Assembly: GCA_001516045.1 (NCBI GenBank)
Contig: LOEW01000283.1
Span: 1 to 53,935, forward strand
DNA from: Desulfosporosinus sp. BRH_c37
GTDB taxonomy: Bacteria > Bacillota > Desulfitobacteriia > Desulfitobacteriales > Desulfitobacteriaceae
Reading direction: 5' to 3'
Length of the DNA: 53,935 bases
Every line of letters starts with the position of its first letter. The first letter of the stretch is position 1. Shown in pieces: positions 24,520-33,267 of the stretch. Both the position numbers and the translations under genes were made by a program. The notes below the pieces were generated by a model, which worked only from the letters and a program-made list of their open reading frames with translations, was not told the origin of the DNA and did no database searches.

Positions 24520-24708
24520 TAAACTTGGGTGAGGGTATAAAGCAACGCATACCTTGGACAGGGTTAGTTTAGAAATGGAACAAGGAGAATCTGTCTGAAT
24601 ATCTTTATGCAGAGAGAGACAGCGAACGCTTGCACTGGACTATTTGTAAAGCTGATGGAGAAAAAGTCCGGGTTATCATCAATCAAAAGGACGCCAATCA
24701 ATATTAAT
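24520..24708 (+). pseudogene. Probable relics, including an ABC ATPase N-terminal scrap
   Basis: One frame reads GYKATHTLDRVSLEMEQGES-V-stop (about 24532-24598), which resembles the first strands of an ABC ATPase before Walker A. Next to it another open stretch reads RDSERLHWTICKADGEKVRV and ends at a stop at 24707; I do not recognise it. Neither has a start with ribosome site. Bases 24709-24835 hold only the leader of the next gene. Confidence 0.4.
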
Positions 24709-24835
24709 AGTTAGAAATTTGAGGGTAATTTCATGGAACAATTAGATGAGCTGGAAGCTCAGGGTATTATATTTTAAGGCGAAGAATGTTGTGGATCATT
24801 GTTTAAGTAGCTGTTATTAGAAGGGAGTGAGAGAG

Positions 24836-26194
24836 TTGCGCCGGATTTTAGTGGCTGATGACGAAGCCAATATGCGCTGGGTTCTAGAACGAGCTTTAAC
24901 AAAAGCTGGTTATGAAGTGGAAACGGTGGAGGATGGGCAACTCGCCTTAGATCGGGCTCTAGCAGAGCGTCCGGATCTTGTCCTTGTGGATTTAAAAATG
25001 CCGAAGATGGACGGACTAAGTGTTCTGCACACGTTAAAAGAGAGTTATCCTGATCTGCTGATGGTCATGATGACAGCACACGGCAGCACCTCCACAGCAG
25101 TTGAAGCCATGAAGGCTGGAGCCCAAGATTATTTGATGAAACCGTTTGACATAGACGAACTGTTGATAACGGTTGCTAAGGCCTTTGAAGTAGAAAGTTT
25201 GCGCGAGCAAGTGGATTATTTGAAGGGAGAGGTTCAGCACGGGGGTTGGCAGTTAGTGGGGAATAGTGAGAAGATGCAAGCCGTGAAACATTTAGTTGAA
25301 CGGGTTGCTCCAACGCCAGCAACGGTACTTATTCAAGGAGAGTCGGGCACGGGAAAGGAATTGGTGGCCCACGCCATTCATACCTTAAGCCCACGTGTTG
25401 ATGGACCTTTTATCCGGGTGAATTGTGCAGCATTGACAGAGAACCTACTGGAAAGCGAGTTGTTTGGACACGAAAAAGGGGCTTTTACTGGGGCCAACGC
25501 CCGTAAAACAGGACGGTTTGAATTGGCTGATGGTGGGACACTTTTCCTCGATGAGATAGGCGAGTTGTCCTTCAATGTTCAAGCGAAATTGTTGCGAGTA
25601 CTTCAGGAGCGGACCTTCGAGCGAGTTGGCGGAGAAAAAACCATTAAGGTAGACGTGCGGATTATTACGGCAACGAATCGAGATTTACTGAAAGAGTCTC
25701 AAGAAGGACGTTTTCGAGAGGATCTATATTACAGACTCAATGTCTTTCCAATTTATGTGCCTCCCTTACGTGAACGACGGGAGGATATTTCTGCCTTGGC
25801 CGAACATTTCTTAGAGAAACTTAAGAATTATGCGGGAATCAAGACTCTTGGACCAGAGGTCCTTTCTCAACTCATAACCTATACCTGGCCGGGAAATGTG
25901 CGCGAACTGGAAAATGTCGTGGAACGCATGGTGATTATTTCTCAAGGGGCAGTGATTGGAATGGATAGTTTGTCCCTCTTTGATACTTCTTCAATGTCGG
26001 CGAAGAATCCAGGATCCTTTGTCCTACCGTCTGAGGGAGTTTCCCTAGAAGAGATTGAGAAATCCTTTCTTCTGCAGGCAATGGAGCAAACAGGCGGGAA
26101 CCAGAGTCAGGCGGCAAAGCAGTTAGGACTTTCCAGGCATGCCTTTTTATATCGTTTAGAAAAATACGGAATAGATCCTCACTGGGGTATTTAG
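24836..26194 (+). CDS. NtrC-type sigma-54-dependent response regulator
   Basis: A 452-residue three-domain activator. The receiver (1-120) has ADDE, the phospho-acceptor in LVLVDLKMPKMDG (about Asp-52) and the MKPF lysine. The AAA+ domain has Walker A GESGTGKE, the sigma-54 contact loop GAFTGA, FLDEIGEL and the VRELENVVERM region. The C-terminus is a Fis-type helix-turn-helix (GGNQSQAAKQLGLSRHAFLY). The start is taken at TTG 24836, 8 nt after AAGGGAG; GTG 24827 overlaps the ribosome site. No histidine kinase gene is adjacent, although another gene start seems to follow and is degraded. Likely target: the sigma-54 promoter at 24058-24072. Confidence 0.93.
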   Translation: MRRILVADDEANMRWVLERALTKAGYEVETVEDGQLALDRALAERPDLVLVDLKMPKMDGLSVLHTLKESYPDLLMVMMTAHGSTSTAVEAMKAGAQDYLMKPFDIDELLITVAKAFEVESLREQVDYLKGEVQHGGWQLVGNSEKMQAVKHLVERVAPTPATVLIQGESGTGKELVAHAIHTLSPRVDGPFIRVNCAALTENLLESELFGHEKGAFTGANARKTGRFELADGGTLFLDEIGELSFNVQAKLLRVLQERTFERVGGEKTIKVDVRIITATNRDLLKESQEGRFREDLYYRLNVFPIYVPPLRERREDISALAEHFLEKLKNYAGIKTLGPEVLSQLITYTWPGNVRELENVVERMVIISQGAVIGMDSLSLFDTSSMSAKNPGSFVLPSEGVSLEEIEKSFLLQAMEQTGGNQSQAAKQLGLSRHAFLYRLEKYGIDPHWGI

Positions 26195-26674
26195 GGAGGA
26201 GGTCTACTTTTGTTGAATCACGAACCCTCGTTGCTGATGGGGGCTCTTTTCTATTGTCAGTGTTCAATATTTGTAAGGGGGAGCTGTACTCCTCCCTCGA
26301 AGCGGGATCCCGCGACCTCCCCAGTATTGTGCTGGATCATCGGTTTCTGCCGCATCCCACTGCATTTCCAAATCTTAGTTTCTCACGAATGAATTCCAGA
26401 CTTTCTTTTACAACCAAAATCTTTTCGACAACAAGGAAAACGGCAGTTTATAGAGAAATAATAGATTTGTGGACAAATTAAGGGAAAAGCAAGATTCCTC
26501 TCACAAAGTATTGAGGATTGCTATAAGGTTGGTTCAGAAACCTTTGTCTTACTAGTCATTAAGTATAAACTGACTATACCGGTTAGAAATAATAACTTTC
26601 TGGCCAGCCAAGTTTTCTTTACGACTGTATCGGCTAAAACTGTGAGTCTATTTAAGTTTGGGGAGGAAACACTA
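26195..26674. other. Intergenic stretch, possibly a degraded kinase gene
   Basis: 480 bp. A good ribosome site (GGGAGGAGG) follows the regulator's stop codon and leads into a TTG-started frame at about 26210, but this frame and its neighbour run only 60-75 codons and give no recognisable protein. The position suggests a lost partner of the regulator; the sequence does not prove it. Confidence 0.3.
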
Positions 26675-27523
26675 TTGAATATTAATGATACTATGAAAAT
26701 TACTTTTTGGGGTGTAAGAGGCTCAAGACCAGTGCCAGGTAAAGATACACTTATCTTCGGAGGAAATACACCTTGTGTTTCACTGGAAATTGACGATAAG
26801 CTATTAATATTCGATTCAGGAACCGGTATTTGCAACTTGGGCAACAAGCTTGTACAGGATAAAGAAACTGTTAAAGCACATATTTTTATCAGCCATACTC
26901 ATTGGGATCATATTCAAGGCTTCCCGTTTTTCACCCCTGCATTTATTAAAGGCAATGAATTTGTTGTATACGGACAAAACAAAATCAACTTGAATTTTGC
27001 AAATCTTATGAAAAACCAGATGATATTTCCTCATTTTCCTGTTCAATTGGAACAAATGGCTGCAAAAATTGCATTTGTCGAAGTGGATAGTGGTGTGGAA
27101 ATCTCTATTGAGGAAGGTATTACTGTCAAGACATTACATGGTAATCATCCCGGTGGATGCCTGTACTACAGGGTAGAATATAAAGGTAAATCATGTTGTT
27201 ATATATCTGATGGTGAACACTACTCGTGTGTAGACAATTTTCTAAAATCCTTTATTGAAAAAACGGATATTGTAATCTATGATGCGAATTTTACTGACTC
27301 TGAATATGAAGGAACTGACGGATATAATACAAAAATAGGCTGGGGTCATTCTACATGGCAGGAGGGAATAAAACTCGTAAAAGCTGCAGAAGCAAATAAG
27401 TTGGTTCTGTTTCACCATGCCAGCCATAGAACAGATGAAGAAATGTTTAAAATTGAAGCTCAGGCAATAAATGAATATTCTAATACTATTGCGGCAAGAG
27501 AGGGGAACATAATTATTATTTAG
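26675..27523 (+). CDS. MBL-fold metallo-hydrolase
   Basis: A 282-residue metallo-beta-lactamase-fold protein. The metal-binding signature SHTHWDHIQGFPFF is at about residues 73-86, with the downstream ligands HGNHPGG, YISDGEH and LFHHASHR. The N-terminal FWGVRGSRPVPGKDTLIFGG block is that of the cyclic-nucleotide phosphodiesterase/arylsulfatase-like MBL branch often fused to or near signalling proteins. The TTG at 26675 has GGGGAGGAAACAC ahead; ATG 26693 is an alternative. It stands alone; bases 27524-27765 after it show nothing recognisable. Substrate is unknown. Confidence 0.85.
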   Translation: MNINDTMKITFWGVRGSRPVPGKDTLIFGGNTPCVSLEIDDKLLIFDSGTGICNLGNKLVQDKETVKAHIFISHTHWDHIQGFPFFTPAFIKGNEFVVYGQNKINLNFANLMKNQMIFPHFPVQLEQMAAKIAFVEVDSGVEISIEEGITVKTLHGNHPGGCLYYRVEYKGKSCCYISDGEHYSCVDNFLKSFIEKTDIVIYDANFTDSEYEGTDGYNTKIGWGHSTWQEGIKLVKAAEANKLVLFHHASHRTDEEMFKIEAQAINEYSNTIAAREGNIIII

Positions 27524-27765
27524 TACTAGAAAATAGTACGGAACGGTAAATAGGATATCTGAAATGCAGTAAATATATTATTAGGTCATCATCAAAAATG
27601 GAATAGGAATGGATATCAAAAGGGTAATGATATTTTTTTCTGTACAGGAAAAATGGTAGCCTATGGAGAAAGAATACATGGGTACCAGTATTAGGAATGA
27701 ATATTTTGCTGATGTACTGGAACATATCATTTACCCATTGAACAAAACAAAAGGAGGAAATTACG

Positions 27766-28122
27766 ATGGAGAAATTTTTATTTGTGTTAAGTCGCGGGCT
27801 TGAGGATCCTACTCGGGCAACTCGGGCATTTCAACTTGCGAAGGTGGCCAAAGAAAAGGGACATGAAGTTAATATTTTCTTAGTTGATGATGCTGTCGCT
27901 TATGCGGTTTTGGGATTAGCGGATAACGTTAAGGCTCCGACAGGGGATGCAGCCAAACCATACCTTGATTATTTAATTGAGCAGAAAGTTGCATTTTATA
28001 TCTGTACACCATGTGCCAGAACCAGACTTTACAGTGAAGACGAGTTTATCGATGGTGCAAAATTATCGACGGCTCCCCATCTGATTGACCTAGCATCTGA
28101 GTCAAAAGTATTTACATTCTAG
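27766..28122 (+). CDS. DsrE/DsrF-like small protein
   Basis: A 118-residue single-domain protein of the DsrE fold. The N-terminal strand-helix (KFLFVLSRGLEDPTRATRAF) and FLVDDAVAYAV are typical, and the IEQKVAFYICTPCARTR segment holds a CxxC pair at the position where DsrE-like proteins carry their reactive cysteine. Members take part in sulfur relay or persulfide handling. The ribosome site AAAAGGAGGAAATTACG is strong. It is monocistronic, with a terminator 65 bp later. Confidence 0.85.
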   Translation: MEKFLFVLSRGLEDPTRATRAFQLAKVAKEKGHEVNIFLVDDAVAYAVLGLADNVKAPTGDAAKPYLDYLIEQKVAFYICTPCARTRLYSEDEFIDGAKLSTAPHLIDLASESKVFTF

Positions 28123-28186
28123 ATTTAAAGATTACCTTGAATTAAGCATATGAGCATAGTGCTTACGAGGCAATTAAGGCACGTAA

Positions 28187-28230
28187 AAAGAACTCGCTAT
28201 AACTTATAGTTTTATCGGGTTCTTTCTTTT
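28187..28230 (+). terminator. Rho-independent terminator after DsrE-like gene
   Basis: Stem AAAGAACTCG / CGGGTTCTTT with a 19-nt loop, followed by CTTTT. Confidence 0.65.
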
Positions 28231-28261
28231 AGGGTTCTTACTGGAGAGCAGAGAATGAATT

Positions 28262-28327
28262 TTTAATCAAAATTTAATCTAAATTTCACCAAATGTTCAC
28301 CAAAGAGGAAAGAATTAGTAGTACACT
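28262..28327 (+). promoter_or_regulatory. Four 11-bp direct repeats and -10 box upstream of the Ter metabolite operon
   Basis: TTTAATCAAAA, TTTAATCTAAA, TTTCACCAAAT and GTTCACCAAAG run head to tail at 28262-28305. A TACACT -10 box lies at 28322-28327, so the last repeat covers the -35 position. Tandem 11-bp T-T-hexamer repeats are the classical binding arrangement of OmpR/PhoB-family response regulators (Pho-box-like TTCACC). The transcript would start about 90 bp before the CitE-like gene. Confidence 0.6.
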
Positions 28328-28390
28328 TTAGATGTATTCGGGCGATCCGAGGCCTTAGCTGATCAGTCAACCTGTTCAAACAAAAACTGA

Positions 28391-28430
28391 AAGGAGAGAA
28401 GTACTCACTTATGGTGAGTACGAATTAGTG
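28391..28430 (+). promoter_or_regulatory. Shine-Dalgarno and start codon separated by a perfect hairpin
   Basis: The ribosome site AAGGAGAGAA (28391-28400) is followed by GTACTCAC-TTATG-GTGAGTAC (28401-28421), a perfect 8-bp stem with a 5-nt loop, then six bases and the GTG start at 28428. The linear distance is too long for initiation, but folding the hairpin brings the start within normal spacing. The loop also contains an ATG that opens a 5-codon frame whose TAG overlaps the GTG. Confidence 0.6.
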
Positions 28431-29624
28431 AGACATTTTAATTATTTAACCAGTGATGATAGGGAAGCTACCTTTTTTAAAGCGCCAGAACCTTTTGATA
28501 AAAATACGCCTCGAGAAATTCTTTCGTATGCACTCGGGGCGACGCTATATATGCCGGGAACCAGAGAAACTATCGCCTCCGAAGTTCTCTCTAAGAAAAA
28601 TATTGGACTTGCCTCCACAGTGTTTTGCTTAGAAGACTCGATTGGGGATTCTGAGGTGCTCTCGGCAGAGAAAAATATTATCGCCCAAGTCATGAAGATC
28701 CATTCGGCATTGAATCATGATGTCATCGACTTTGCTGATCTACCGCTGATCTTCATACGGGTTAGGAATCCTGAACAGATCATCAGGTTGACAGAGGAAA
28801 TGGGAGACAGTGCCAGGATTATCACGGGTTTTATCTTTCCCAAATTTACGTCGGAAAGTTATCAATACTTAGAAGTCATCAAGAGTATTAATGATCAATT
28901 ATCAGGACCGTTTTACGGAATGCCGATTATCGAAAGTCCTCAAGCGATTTATCGTGAAACTCGCTTAAAGGAAATGCTGGAGACTAAGAGACTTCTTGAT
29001 TCTTATCAGGACCTAGTCTTAAATGTTCGAATCGGGGCGACGGATTTTTCCGGACTGTATGGAATTCGCAGGGGACCGGATGTAACAATCTATGATATTA
29101 CGGTGATTCGTGATTGCATCGCTGATATAATTAATATTTTCGGACGAGTCGAAAGCAATTATGTAATCTCTGGACCGGTATGGGAATATTTCACAAATGG
29201 TGGAAGAGTACTCAAACCTCAACTTCGGAAGAGTCCGTTTGAAGAATTCCATGATCATAATGGGTGTAATGGAACGAAAGTAAGAAGTCAACTCCTAAAT
29301 AAATATGTTGATGGACTAATACGAGAGGTGATTTTAGACAAAGAAAATGGAATCATCGGAAAAACTATTATTCATCCAAGTCATATCCTACCTGTTCAAG
29401 CGCTATATACGGTTGGACATGAAGAATATTTGGATGCTTTGAGCATTTTGGAAAACAGCCAGGGTCAACTCGGTGTTTTCAAAAGTCACTACACCAATAA
29501 AATGAATGAAGTAAAACCGCACTACAAATGGGCCCAGAAGGTTCTATTAAGAGCAAAGAATTATGGAGTATTTCATGAGCAAAATAATTTCATCTGCCTA
29601 CTTACCGAAAGTGTATTCGTATAA
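28428..29624 (+). CDS. CitE-like HpcH/HpaI aldolase of the Ter module
   Basis: A 398-residue TIM-barrel lyase related to citrate lyase beta subunit. Motifs include YMPGTRETIA, the metal-site FCLEDSIGD, FIRVRNPEQI, GFIFPKF, MPIIESP and NVRIGATDFSGLYGIRR, and near the end GKTIIHPSHI. This family, in operons with PRTases, HAD phosphatases and TerD proteins, has been proposed to help make a nucleoside-like metabolite in Ter stress systems. The start is GTG 28428; see the hairpin entry. It overlaps the next gene by 50 bp, and four genes here form one overlapping operon. The actual reaction is not established. Confidence 0.85.
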   Translation: MRHFNYLTSDDREATFFKAPEPFDKNTPREILSYALGATLYMPGTRETIASEVLSKKNIGLASTVFCLEDSIGDSEVLSAEKNIIAQVMKIHSALNHDVIDFADLPLIFIRVRNPEQIIRLTEEMGDSARIITGFIFPKFTSESYQYLEVIKSINDQLSGPFYGMPIIESPQAIYRETRLKEMLETKRLLDSYQDLVLNVRIGATDFSGLYGIRRGPDVTIYDITVIRDCIADIINIFGRVESNYVISGPVWEYFTNGGRVLKPQLRKSPFEEFHDHNGCNGTKVRSQLLNKYVDGLIREVILDKENGIIGKTIIHPSHILPVQALYTVGHEEYLDALSILENSQGQLGVFKSHYTNKMNEVKPHYKWAQKVLLRAKNYGVFHEQNNFICLLTESVFV

Positions 29625-31005
29625 CTTGGAAGGGCAAAGGGTCAAGGTTAGGTTAACAAATAATTCCTATGATTTTTCTCCAGAGACCTTGTTTTCCTTA
29701 GCTGCCAGAAAAAATAAGAAACGAGGATATTTGTTTGTCAGCAAAGTCCTTGGCAAACATGTTCCCAATGATCCGTTTGTTCCCTTGCTTGCGGGAGCGG
29801 CGCTAGCTGTTAAATTTCTGAGCAGAATTCATGGCGTGGATCACGCCGATACCCAAGCAATTATTCAGGCTCTGAAGAGTAAGGAGAACACGGAAACGGT
29901 TTATGAAACCATTATAAAACGACCGCTCATTTCCCTTCCAGAGGAGAGCTTATTTATAGGCTTTGCTGAAACAGCAACTGGATTAGGTCATGCTGTGTTT
30001 AGCTTATTTGATAAGGCCTATTACCTGCACACGACTCGTGAACAAATACCCTCTTTAGCCTCTGAACTCAATTTTAATGAAGATCATTCGCATGCCGTGA
30101 ATCATCGCTGTTATCCGCTGGACTCGGAGTTCATTAAAACTCCAAAAACAATTATCCTAGTGGACGATGAGCTAACAACTGGAAATACAGCCCTGAATAT
30201 TATTCGGGCTATCCATGCAAAATTTCCCAAGACTAATTACGTAGTCCTAGCGCTTTTAGATTGGAGAACGGCTGAAGACCGAGCGAATTTTGGAAAGCTT
30301 GAGCAACAGCTGGACATAAAAATCCTAACTGCTTCCCTTTTGGCAGGGGAGATAGAAGTAAGCGGCGATCCCCTTAGCGAAGACTCTGATCACTTTAACC
30401 ATGCTAAGGGACCAACTATTTGTGAAACTCATGTTTCTCCAGAAGTGAAATTTCTGAACATAATGGATCTGGTCTCAGTTTATTCTGAAGATTCGTCAGG
30501 CTATAAAAATGTATCCCCATATTTATTGTTAACTGGGAGATTTGGGTTATCCACTTCGTACAATCAGAAAATTCAGCCCTTAGCAAGGGGAGTCGCTGAA
30601 CAGTTACACCGCGACCGACTAGGGGAAAAGACACTTTGTCTAGGAACCGGTGAATTCATGTATTTCCCTATGCTCGTTTCTGCCTACATGGGAAAGGGAA
30701 TAAGTTTTCATACCACAACGAGAAGTCCGATCTATTCTTTCGCGAAACCCGAATACGGAATTCAAAATGGATGCGCCTTTGAAAATCCTGACGATCTCAG
30801 TATTATTAATTATATCTATAACCTGCCCAATAGGTATTACGATGAAGTGTATGTGTTTTTTGAACGGGAAGTAGGTAATAATCGCTTAACTGCCATGTTA
30901 AATGCCTTTCGCGTATTAGGCATTCCTCGTTTGGTTTTTGTGTATTGTACTTCCACAAAGTGTTCTCGCCTTAGTTCAGGAAACGATGCTCTGCAAAAAA
31001 GTTGA
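29575..31005 (+). CDS. Phosphoribosyltransferase-TRSP fusion protein of the Ter module
   Basis: A 476-residue protein with an N-terminal PRTase domain: the PRPP-binding loop is TIILVDDELTTGNTALNII (about 194-212). A C-terminal TRSP-like domain follows with TGRFGLSTSYNQKI, CLGTGEFMYFPM and FHTTTRSPIY. These two domains are the known architecture of PRTases in Ter gene clusters, thought to attach ribose-phosphate to a base-like substrate. ATG 29575 has GGAG 8 nt upstream and lies inside the 3' end of the CitE-like gene. It ends 16 bp before the StiP-like start. Confidence 0.85.
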   Translation: MSKIISSAYLPKVYSYNLEGQRVKVRLTNNSYDFSPETLFSLAARKNKKRGYLFVSKVLGKHVPNDPFVPLLAGAALAVKFLSRIHGVDHADTQAIIQALKSKENTETVYETIIKRPLISLPEESLFIGFAETATGLGHAVFSLFDKAYYLHTTREQIPSLASELNFNEDHSHAVNHRCYPLDSEFIKTPKTIILVDDELTTGNTALNIIRAIHAKFPKTNYVVLALLDWRTAEDRANFGKLEQQLDIKILTASLLAGEIEVSGDPLSEDSDHFNHAKGPTICETHVSPEVKFLNIMDLVSVYSEDSSGYKNVSPYLLLTGRFGLSTSYNQKIQPLARGVAEQLHRDRLGEKTLCLGTGEFMYFPMLVSAYMGKGISFHTTTRSPIYSFAKPEYGIQNGCAFENPDDLSIINYIYNLPNRYYDEVYVFFEREVGNNRLTAMLNAFRVLGIPRLVFVYCTSTKCSRLSSGNDALQKS

Positions 31006-31021
31006 AAGAGGTGACTACCAG

Positions 31022-32167
31022 GTGTCCGAGGGAATATTCGCGAAGCGTATTCCAGATCCTTTGCCCATAGGAAGTTATAACCCTCAAGATGTCATCTTTT
31101 TACTTAAAAATCTTAATGGGTTAATGGTGGAAACTGATTTACAAACTCGAGAAAAAAATATCCAGTCTGGGGGTCATTATTCGGAAATGCTTCCGATTGA
31201 ATATGAGCCAACCAAGGAATATCTAGATCTATTTCATCGGACGCTACGGGAAAGTGCTTCCAAAGTTGCAGAGGGTGTGGGGATCGTCGCAGAGAGTATC
31301 TTAAAACGAAACGGGGCAAGGATGGTTTTGGTATCTCTGGCTCGAGCGGGTACGCCAATTGGAGTGTTAATTAAACGTTATCTATTAGAAATTCATGACT
31401 TAGATTTGCCACACTATAGTATTTCAATCATTCGGGGTAAGGGCATCGATGAAAATGCTATCCTGTATATTCTTCAAAACCACCCTGCTGCTAAGATCCA
31501 GTTTATAGACGGCTGGACAGGCAAAGGGGCTATCACAAAGGTGTTGAGTCTGGCTTGCACTGAATTCGAGAGTAAGTATGGGTACTCGTTAGATGATGAC
31601 TTAGCGGTCCTTGCCGATCCCGGTTACTGTGTGAAAACTTTTGGCACTCGAGAAGACTTCTTAATCCCTAGTGCTTGTTTGAATTCAACTGTTTCTGGGT
31701 TAATCAGCCGCACCGTTTTTCGGCCGGATTTGATCGGAGAACAGGAGTTTCATGGGGCTAGATTTTATCAAGGGCTTATGAAAGAAGAGGTTTCGAATCT
31801 CTTCGTCGACACAATTTCAGCAGAATTTAAAACACTCGACTCACGACACATTAGTGTTGGCGCCCGTGACGTTCAAGTCAATGTTGATGCCGATGGTGAT
31901 GGTGAAGTCGAAGTTACCTGGCGGGGGCTGAAAGCATTAACACATATTAAGGAAACATTCGGAATTACGGATATTAACTTTATAAAACCAGGCATCGGAG
32001 AAACAACAAGGGTTCTCTTAAGGCGGCTACCGGAAAGGATTCTAGTCGATCATCTTAAAAATCCAAACTTAAAACATATTCTTATCCTGGCCAAAGATAA
32101 AGGCGTGCCTGTTGAGGAGTATCCTAATCTAATGTATTCATGTTGCGGCCTGGTGAAGCAGATATGA
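31022..32167 (+). CDS. StiP-like protein of the Ter module
   Basis: A 381-residue protein matching the StiP/PRTase-like and PELOTA-RNA-binding family that accompanies TerD operons (often labelled cysteine protease StiP). Recognisable parts are GSYNPQDVIFLLKNL at the N-terminus, VSLARAGTPIGVLIKRYL, SIIRGKGIDENAI and FIDGWTGKGAI in the PRTase-like core, and a C-terminal domain with LILAKDKGVPVEEYPNLMYS (PELOTA-type). GTG 31022 follows AAGAGGTG; an in-frame ATG at 30989 would extend it by 11 residues and overlap the PRTase gene. Biochemical role is not established. Confidence 0.8.
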   Translation: MSEGIFAKRIPDPLPIGSYNPQDVIFLLKNLNGLMVETDLQTREKNIQSGGHYSEMLPIEYEPTKEYLDLFHRTLRESASKVAEGVGIVAESILKRNGARMVLVSLARAGTPIGVLIKRYLLEIHDLDLPHYSISIIRGKGIDENAILYILQNHPAAKIQFIDGWTGKGAITKVLSLACTEFESKYGYSLDDDLAVLADPGYCVKTFGTREDFLIPSACLNSTVSGLISRTVFRPDLIGEQEFHGARFYQGLMKEEVSNLFVDTISAEFKTLDSRHISVGARDVQVNVDADGDGEVEVTWRGLKALTHIKETFGITDINFIKPGIGETTRVLLRRLPERILVDHLKNPNLKHILILAKDKGVPVEEYPNLMYSCCGLVKQI

Positions 32168-32178
32168 TGGAGGAAGCA

Positions 32179-33003
32179 ATGTTATTTGCCAGCGATCTCG
32201 ACCAAACTTTGATCTATTCGCCCAAAACCTTTATCAACAAAGAGATCGAAGAGCAAATTCGACCAGTTGAAAGGCTGGATGATCGATATATTTCCTACAT
32301 GACTCAAAACGCCTTAAGTGCGCTTAAGGAAATTGCTCGAAGGATTCTATTTGTGCCCGTAACAACTCGTACCAAGCTTCAATATCAGCGCATAAATTTC
32401 CTTGACTATGACATAACATACCAATACGCCATAACCAGTAATGGCGGAACAATCTTTTCTAAAGGGGTAGAAGATAAAGACTGGTCCCAACTGGTACTGT
32501 CAGGAAGAGCTAAGTGCTTGGCAGTAGAGGACCTTATTCATAAGTTTGATGAAATCGCGCACCCTTCCTGGGTGATCAAGGATTCAGGGAAGTTAGCCGA
32601 TGATCTGTTTTACTATTGTTTAATCGAACGAGAGAAGATTCCTGTGACTGAGTTAGCTGCATTCAAGATTTGGGCGAACGAAAACAATTGGGAATTATCG
32701 GTGCAAGGGAGAAAACTATATCTAGTGCCTCGCAATATTAATAAAAATGCAGCCATTCAATATGTCAAGGAAAAAGAAGGAATGATCCATGTGGCGGCGG
32801 CAGGAGATTCATTACTAGACTTAGAGATGCTTAGAGCTGCGGATCTCGCCTTTGCCCCAGCACATGGCGAACTATATTCTCTATATAGGCAGGGGACTCC
32901 TGGTTTGGAGAAGCTCAAATTTGCACAAAAAAGCGGAATCAAAGCAGCTGAAGAAATTTTAGAGAACGTTTTGTTGGCACTTGCTAAACGGAAAGTTGTA
33001 TAA
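32179..33003 (+). CDS. HAD-family phosphatase of the Ter module
   Basis: A 274-residue HAD hydrolase. Motif I is FASDLDQTLIYS at the N-terminus (nucleophile Asp in DLDQT), motif II PVTTRT, and motif IV AAAGDSLLDLEML (about 211-223), with a C2-type cap between. It probably dephosphorylates the product of the upstream enzymes. ATG 32179 is chosen since GGAGG lies 5 nt upstream; ATG 32164 overlapping the StiP-like stop as ATGA is an alternative. Last gene of the four-gene operon. Confidence 0.85.
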   Translation: MLFASDLDQTLIYSPKTFINKEIEEQIRPVERLDDRYISYMTQNALSALKEIARRILFVPVTTRTKLQYQRINFLDYDITYQYAITSNGGTIFSKGVEDKDWSQLVLSGRAKCLAVEDLIHKFDEIAHPSWVIKDSGKLADDLFYYCLIEREKIPVTELAAFKIWANENNWELSVQGRKLYLVPRNINKNAAIQYVKEKEGMIHVAAAGDSLLDLEMLRAADLAFAPAHGELYSLYRQGTPGLEKLKFAQKSGIKAAEEILENVLLALAKRKVV

Positions 33004-33093
33004 TAATTTCGTTTGAGGTACAATCAGTATAGGTTGTGGTAAACAATGGAATTCAAGGGAGAGTAATATCAAGTCAGGGTAAAAAGTTTAAAA

Positions 33094-33110
33094 TGTGAAA
33101 TATATGTGAA
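33094..33110 (+). promoter_or_regulatory. Two TGTGAA motifs 11 bp apart upstream of terD genes
   Basis: TGTGAA at 33094 and again at 33105 is the reverse complement of the TTCACA-type half-site seen upstream of the aldolase gene. The exact 11-bp spacing suggests that the same kind of response regulator may bind here, but two copies are weak evidence. Confidence 0.3.
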
Positions 33111-33204
33111 TATTAATAGACAGGGATTTTTCGAAAGCATTCGTGTGATATTATACAAACATAAAGGGCTTAGGGCGTAGCAGACTCCTCATTCAAATCG
33201 TAAG

Positions 33205-33228
33205 ACTCCCACTTCTACAAGTGGGAGT
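33205..33228 (+). repeat. Perfect 10-bp hairpin before terD genes (IS605-end-like)
   Basis: ACTCCCACTT-CTAC-AAGTGGGAGT, not followed by a T-run. Hairpins of this composition are common at ends of IS200/IS605-type elements in Firmicutes, so it may be a solo element end; it could also be a 5'-leader structure of the terD transcript. It ends 39 bp before the TTG start. Confidence 0.4.
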
Positions 33229-33267
33229 GGTACACCTTAGTTTCATTCAAAAAAAGGGGGATTAACA

